Source: Deefgea piscis (GTDB lineage Bacteria; Pseudomonadota; Gammaproteobacteria; Burkholderiales; Chitinibacteraceae). From it: a DNA stretch of 64,000 nucleotides. Shown here piece after piece: positions 59,119-64,000 of the stretch (its first letter is position 1; each line of letters starts with the position of its first letter). The stretch lies in the NCBI RefSeq assembly GCF_019665785.1, contig NZ_CP081149.1:868001-932000 (forward strand), in the 5' to 3' direction. The notes beneath the pieces are model-generated. The model was not told where the DNA came from. It did no database searches and saw only the letters and a list, made by a program, of their open reading frames with translations. The position numbers and the translations under genes were made by a program.

Positions 59119-62104
59119 ATCGATTGCTTGCTCGTCAGTTAAAACGCCATTTGGCGTGGGCCGATGAAGCAATGTCTGAGGCTCAGCTGAGCGCCATGGA
59201 GAGCTATATTGCAGCGCACCCTGAGTTTCCTTGTCTGGGTTTAGGACCCAATTTTCGGCGTTTATTGACTGTGATTGATGAGGTTTATCAGCAGTCCGAA
59301 CGCGATTTGGCACTGAGTTCGCGTAGCCTGCAAATTAGTTCGGATGAATTAACCCGCAGTAATGATGCATTGCGGCTCGAAGGTGAAGCTAGGCAAAGAG
59401 CAATAGATGCTTTATGGCAAACCGCTTACCAGCTGCAACAGAGCTTGGGCTTGCCGGTTGCAAATAATGCGACGGCAGATTTAGAGCAATTGTCGATTTT
59501 GATGGGGCAGCTGGTTGATGCGCGCCAACAAGCTGAGCTCGCCTTGCAAGCCCAAGCGGCGCAATTTCAGACGCTAGTGAATAATATTCCTGGTGTCGTA
59601 TTTCGTCGAGAAATTGCCAAGCCATGGGGTATGCAGTATATCGACAAGGAAATTGAAGTGCTCTCGGGCTATACCCCAGTTGTATTTTTATCCTCATCAC
59701 CGCAGATCAGCTATCACAGCCTGATACTGGCCGACGATATGGAGCAGCTTGATCAGGCGATCGCTTCGGCAGTCGCGGGCGGTGAGCGGTATAGCGTTGA
59801 ATATCGAATTCATGATGCACAAGGTGTTTTGCATTGGGTTTATGAGCGTGGCCAAGTGCTGCGTGATACCCAGGGCCAGGTGCAGTATTTAGATGGGATA
59901 TTGTTTGATATCACCGAGCAAAAACAGGCTGCACAGCAAGTACGGCAACTTTCTGCCGCCATCGAAGCGAGCCCAAATCCCGTTTTAATTACCAATTTAC
60001 AAGGATTGATTGAGTACGCCAATCCAAAATTTGAACAAACCTTTGGATTTATGACCGAAGAAATGCTGGGCAGAAGTCCGGTGGATGTACTGGGTGGTGG
60101 TGTGGCTAACCCCGTTGCGCACAATAAAATTTTACAACAAGTATTACAAGGCCAAGAGTGGCATAAAGATTTACGCAATATATGTAAAGATGGCTCTTTA
60201 GTTTGGATGTCGGTTTCTATTTCTCCAATTCGAGAAAAAAACGGAGAGATTACGCATTTTGTTGCCGTATATGACAATATTGAATTAAGAAAAGCAGTAG
60301 AAACTGAATTAATTAATGCCAAAGAAGCCGCCGATCAAGCCAATCGTTTAAAAAGTGATTTTTTGGCCAATATGAGTCATGAAATTCGCACACCAATGAA
60401 TGCCATTATTGGTATGACGCATCTCACACTACAGACTGAGTTAAATAATAAGCAAAGAGATTACTTAAGCAAAATCAGTTTGGCTGCCGAATCATTGCTG
60501 CATATTTTGAATGATATTCTGGATTTTTCAAAAATTGAAGCCGATCGTTTAGGTATGGAAACAATTCCATTTAGATTTGATCAGGTATTAAATCAAGTTC
60601 GTTCTTTGCATGAAATAAAAGCGGAAGAAAAGAAGATTGAATTAGAAATTATTCTTGCACAGAATTGCCCGTCGACTTTATTAGGTGATCCACTTCGTTT
60701 AGGGCAAATACTCAATAATCTGGTGAGTAATGCAATTAAGTTTACAAAAGAAGGTAAAGTCAAAGTCTCTGTGGAGGTAGTAACACAATTAGAAAATAAA
60801 ATTCGTTTACATATTGCAGTACAAGATAGTGGCATTGGCCTGACTCCGATTCAAATCAGCAGTTTATTTAAACCATTTTCTCAAGCCGATAGTTCAACCA
60901 CCCGAAATTTGGTGGAACAGGGCTGGGTTTATCGATTTGCAAAAGCTTAGTTGAAATGATGGAGGGCGAGCTTTGGGTTGAAAGCCAAGTCAATCTTGGC
61001 AGTACTTTTCATTTTACGGCGTGGCTGGCCTGTGCCGAGGTTGATATTGAGGTCGATAATCCAAGCCATAATCGAAAAAATCTGAATGGGGTACGTATTT
61101 TATTGGTTGAAGATAATCCACTCAATCAGCAAGTCGCACAGGAATTACTCACAGGTGCCGGCGCTAGCGTGTTATTAGCACAACATGGTGGCGAAGCTTT
61201 AGGTTGGTTATCGATAGATCCATTGCCGTGTGATTTTATTTTTATGGATTTACAAATGCCGGTGCTCGATGGGCATCAAACAACGCAATTAATCCGTAGT
61301 GATCCACGTTTTGTCGATTTACCCATTATTGCTATGACGGCGAATGCGATGTCAGATGAGCGGCAGCGTTGCCTAGAAAACGGCATGAATGATTATATTA
61401 CCAAGCCGATTCGCCCTGATGTTTTGTTTGCTACCGTGATTAAATGGGCGGCAACGCAGAATATTGTTCTTGATGATGTTGAAGTGATTCAGCAACATTT
61501 TAATGAAGACCATCTCGTTCAATTTCCAGGTATCAATACGCAAGAATTATTGCAGCGGTTTATGGGTGATAAAAAATTATACACGCAGTTATTTAAACAG
61601 TTTTTGCATGAATATAAAAATGGCAGTGAAGTATTAGCTAAACTACTTAAAGAAGATTTAACTGCCGCTGGTATTTTTATTCATTCTATGAAAGGTGTTG
61701 CAGGTACTTTAGGTATGCATCAACTTGCAGATGCGGCAGTCGCATTAGAATCAAACTTAAAGCAAGATCCTACTTCAATCGCTAAAAATGCAGCGTTATT
61801 TTATATTGAGCTTGAGAAAATGATCGAAGTGATTTCTGCTGCCTATCAAGAGCCAATGAACAATCACACGAGTGTCTTATCGAATCCAGCTGAAGCCGAA
61901 TTATTAATTAAGCAACTATTCGAATTATTAGATGATTGTGATGGAGAAGCTGTCGAGATTTATTATAAATTGCGTGATGATTTAGAATCGGTGGTTGATG
62001 TGAGTTTGCTTGATCGTCTCGGATGTGCGATAGCCAATGATTTTGATTTTTCGGCGGCAACAAGGTGGTTAAAAGAAATTCAATTAGCAAGGGGTTTGTC
62101 ATGA
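59115..62104 (+). pseudogene. Hybrid histidine kinase (NahK-like), frameshifted
   Basis: Read through, this would be 996 aa. It has a coiled-coil N-terminus (ELTRSNDALRLEGEARQ), two PAS domains (about 155-275, 280-400), HisKA with FLANMSHEIRTPMN, HATPase, a REC domain (LLVEDNPLN, MDLQMPVLDG) and an Hpt domain (FIHSMKGVAGTLG). After SQADSSTTR (codon ending 60905) the frame runs to a stop at 60950. The +1 frame continues K-F-GGTGLGLSICKSLVEMM and opens again at 60956. Adding one A in the AAATTT at 60905-60910 repairs it. Genuine mutation or sequencing error cannot be told apart here. Start and stop overlap FIST and the regulator by 4 nt each. Confidence 0.9.
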
Positions 62105-62662
62105 CTGAAATACTGACCAGCCACCGAAAAACTATTTTGCTGGTTGATGATACGCCAAATAATTTGACGGTACTTAATGCTATTTTGAAAGATACCTACA
62201 AAGTTAGGATTGCAAATAATGGTGAGCAAGCATTACGTTTGGCTGAGCGCTTGCCGATACCCGATTTAATTTTGCTAGATGTCATGATGCCGGGGATGGA
62301 TGGATTTGAGGTATGCCACAGCTTAAAAAGTAATGTGTTAACTGCAGATATTCCAGTTATCTTTTTAACTGCTAAAACCCAAGAAATTGATGAGATTAAT
62401 GGCTTTAATGCTGGTGCAGCAGATTATTTACATAAGCCATTAAGTCCAGCGCTTGTATTGATTCGAGTTAGAAATATCTTATTAATGCAAGATTTAAAAA
62501 ACTCAATCCAAGAGCATAATTTATTATTAGAAGATCGCGTTGCGCAGCGTACTCAAGAGCTTTATAAGATGCAGGATGCCATTATTATGGCGATGGGGGT
62601 GATGGCTGAATTGCGTGATGAAGAAACTGGCTTGCATTTAAAACGCACGCAAGAATATGTTC

Positions 62663-62665
62663 GAC
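62663..62665. repeat. Target-site duplication of the IS (left GAC)
   Basis: GAC occurs immediately left of the IS and again at 63975-63977 immediately right, the 3-bp duplication typical of the IS3 group. Confidence 0.88.
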
Positions 62666-62715
62666 TGAATCGCACCGGGTTTCGCGGAGGCACTAACTCT
62701 TGAGAGAATAGTGCC

Positions 62716-63036
62716 ATGAAAAAATCTACCCCATTTTCCCCTGAAGTCCGCGAGCGGGCCGTTCGCATGGTCATTGAGCACCTTGCCGAATATCCATCTG
62801 AATGGGCAACCCTCGTTTCCATCGCCAGCAAAATAGGCTGCACACCCGAAACGCTGCGCACCTGGTGTCGTCGACAAGGTGGCGATAGCGTTCAAGCCAA
62901 CAAAAACTCCGCAGAGAGCGAACGCATCAAAGCCTTAGAGCGCGAAGTGCGCGAGCTTAAAAAGGCCAATGAAATTCTGCGCCTGGCCAGCGCGTATTTC
63001 GCACAGGCGGAGCTCGACCGCCGCTTGAAATCGTAA
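62716..63036 (+). CDS. IS3-family transposase OrfA
   Basis: 106 aa. An HTH of the Tnp_1 type ([16 protein letters not shown]...[22 protein letters not shown]) is followed by a leucine-zipper-like helix ([37 protein letters not shown]). It binds the inverted repeats. It ends TAA 63034-63036, inside the reading frame of OrfB. Confidence 0.95.
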   Translation: MKKSTPFSPEVRERAVRMVIEHLAEYPSEWATLVSIASKIGCTPETLRTWCRRQGGDSVQANKNSAESERIKALEREVRELKKANEILRLASAYFAQAELDRRLKS

Positions 63037-63935
63037 GAGGATTCATCGATACCCACCGTGAGCAGCACGGGGTCGAGCCGATCTGCAAGCTATTACAGGT
63101 CGCTCCGTCTGCTTATCGACGGTATGCCGCTCGGTTGCGTAATCCCGCATTGCGTTGCCAGCGCGCCATTCGTGACGAGCAACTGAGCGGTGAAGTTACG
63201 CGCGTCTGGCAAGAGAATCACCAGGTGTATGGTGCCGTCAAAGCCTGGCGGCAACTCAAGCGCGATGGGCATCTTGTCGCGCGGTGTACCGTTGAGCGTT
63301 TGATGCGCAGCCTCGGTTTGCGCGGCATATCGCGTGGTAAAACGGTGCGCACCACACGTCCAGACCCTGCTGTTGCGTGCCCGCTTGACCATGTAAACCG
63401 ACAATTCGTGGCTGAACGACCAAACCAGCTCTGGGTGTCGGATTTTACCTATGTGTCGACTTGGCAGGGCTTTGTGTATGTGGCGTTTGTGATTGATGTC
63501 TTCGCTCGTTATATCGTGGGCTGGCGAGTTAGTCGCAACATGCAAACCGAGTTTGTGCTGGATGCATTGGAGCAAGCCCTTTGGGCGCGCCAGCCAGAGC
63601 GCGAAGCATTGATTCATCACAGCGACCGTGGCTCGCAATACGTTTCGATTCGCTATACCGAGCGATTAACCGAAGCGGGTATCGAGCCATCAGTGGGCAC
63701 GACTGGTGATAGCTACGACAATGCGCTGGCCGAGACGATTAACGGACTCTACAAAACTGAAGTGATTCATCGTTTGGGTCCTTGGAAAAGTTTAGAATCT
63801 GTGGAGATAGCGACATTAGAATGGGTTTCGTGGTTCAATCAGCATCGTTTGCTTGGGTCGATTGGCCACATTCCACCTGCGGAAGCAGAAGCAAATTATT
63901 ATCGTAATCAAAGCGAGCAGGCCATGTTGGTCTGA
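63027..63935 (+). CDS. IS3-family transposase OrfB (integrase core)
   Basis: About 300 aa in the -1 frame relative to OrfA. The homology begins [30 protein letters not shown] before the first ATG at 63135, so it is made as an OrfAB fusion by frameshifting, or starts at a non-ATG codon. The rve core has the DDE residues in [16 protein letters not shown] and [14 protein letters not shown]. No classic A6G slippery site is visible; the switch must occur in the overlap ahead of the OrfA stop. Confidence 0.93.
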   Translation, partial: EIVRGFIDTHREQHGVEPICKLLQVAPSAYRRYAARLRNPALRCQRAIRDEQLSGEVTRVWQENHQVYGAVKAWRQLKRDGHLVARCTVERLMRSLGLRGISRGKTVRTTRPDPAVACPLDHVNRQFVAERPNQLWVSDFTYVSTWQGFVYVAFVIDVFARYIVGWRVSRNMQTEFVLDALEQALWARQPEREALIHHSDRGSQYVSIRYTERLTEAGIEPSVGTTGDSYDNALAETINGLYKTEVIHRLGPWKSLESVEIATLEWVSWFNQHRLLGSIGHIPPAEAEANYYRNQSEQAMLV

Positions 63936-63948
63936 CTCAAACCAAACA

Positions 63949-63974
63949 GCCTCCGCGAAACCCGGTGCGATTCA
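63949..63974. repeat. Right terminal inverted repeat of the IS
   Basis: The exact reverse complement of 62666-62691; it ends ...GTGCGATTCA followed by the GAC duplication. Confidence 0.95.
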
Positions 63975-64000
63975 GACTGCTGGCCAATGCGGTGATGCAT

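Larger units (their letters stand above)
62666..63974 (+). mobile_element. IS3-family insertion sequence, 1309 bp, intact
   Basis: Perfect 26-bp terminal inverted repeats (62666-62691 and 63949-63974) begin TGAATCGCACCGGGTTTC. OrfA and OrfB are uninterrupted, the DDE triad is complete, and a 3-bp duplication flanks it. The lack of decay suggests a recent, possibly still active insertion. Confidence 0.96.
62101..64000 (+). pseudogene. REC/HD-GYP-type response regulator interrupted by an IS3 element
   Basis: The REC domain is intact (ILLVDDTPNN, phospho-acceptor in LLDVMMPGMDGF, Lys in LHKPLSP). A linker helix and the first HD-GYP helix (QDAIIMAMGVMAELRDEETGLHLKRTQEYVR) follow; then an insertion at 62665/62666 adds LNRTGFRGGTNS and a stop at 62703. 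Removing the element and one GAC copy joins 62665 to 63978 and reads RLLANAVMH in frame to the window end. The gene continues beyond the window. In NosP systems this position holds the kinase's partner regulator. Confidence 0.92.

Noticed and set aside
60890..60960. Programmed frameshift in the hybrid kinase
   Set aside because: The site (CGAAATTTGG) is not a known slippery heptamer, the shift is within a catalytic domain and homologous kinases need none; mutation or sequencing error is simpler.

Overview
The window is chromosomal DNA of a Gram-negative betaproteobacterium. The 16S rRNA signature regions and the gene neighbourhoods (ponA-pilMNOPQ-aroKB, miaB-phoH-ybeY-corC-lnt, ilvIHC, sigma-DUF3619-DUF3106-RDD) fit the order Neisseriales. 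My guess, from memory and not from a search, is the Chromobacteriaceae/Chitinibacteraceae side. Most of the window is ordinary core genome. The unusual material is in intergenic repeats and in the signalling operon at the right edge.

Layout: 1-4011 holds an SMC-like ATPase (5' end outside the window) and a THUMP RNA methyltransferase. 4048-9790 is a complete rrn operon (promoter, boxA, 16S, tRNA-Ile, tRNA-Ala, 23S, 5S, terminator). 9910-12116 (minus) holds nnrD, a YcgR/PilZ protein and a nucleotidyltransferase-like protein. 12367-21392 is PBP1A divergent from pilMNOPQ-aroK-aroB. 21323-27628 holds a YihY-type membrane protein, wrbA, a DUF2069 protein, leuA with an extra N-terminal HTH, and the pssA/psd pair for phosphatidylethanolamine. 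27930-29330 has two unfamiliar genes. 29554-33053 is ilvIHC. 33450-35308 is an ECF sigma locus. 35393-40855 is miaB-phoH-ybeY-corC-lnt. 41209-43273 holds an orphan antitoxin, a small secreted protein and two tandem type IV pilins, the first behind a textbook sigma-54 promoter. 43494-46166 is nrdDG with NrdR and FNR-like sites upstream. 46488-57548 holds an outer-membrane barrel, hslU without hslV, an HD-GYP response regulator, ilvA, a CHASE-PAS sensor without an output domain, cysK and cca.

57973-64000 is a translationally coupled three-gene operon: a FIST-domain sensor (NosP-like), a hybrid histidine kinase and a REC/HD-GYP-type regulator. It is damaged twice. The kinase has lost one base inside its ATP-binding domain, and the regulator is split by an IS3-family element with 26-bp perfect inverted repeats and a 3-bp GAC target duplication. 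Joining the flanks restores the reading frame exactly.

Four families of intergenic repeats occur. The most striking is a set of seven 49-nt imperfect palindromes (GGGTAT...ATACCC), each close to a gene boundary. One fills the whole nrdD-nrdG gap and one starts on the base after the stop codon of the truncated sensor. There are also two Pseudomonas-style REP pairs, several GTAGGGTGG-type hairpins, and two copies of a ~110-bp element bracketing the orphan antitoxin.
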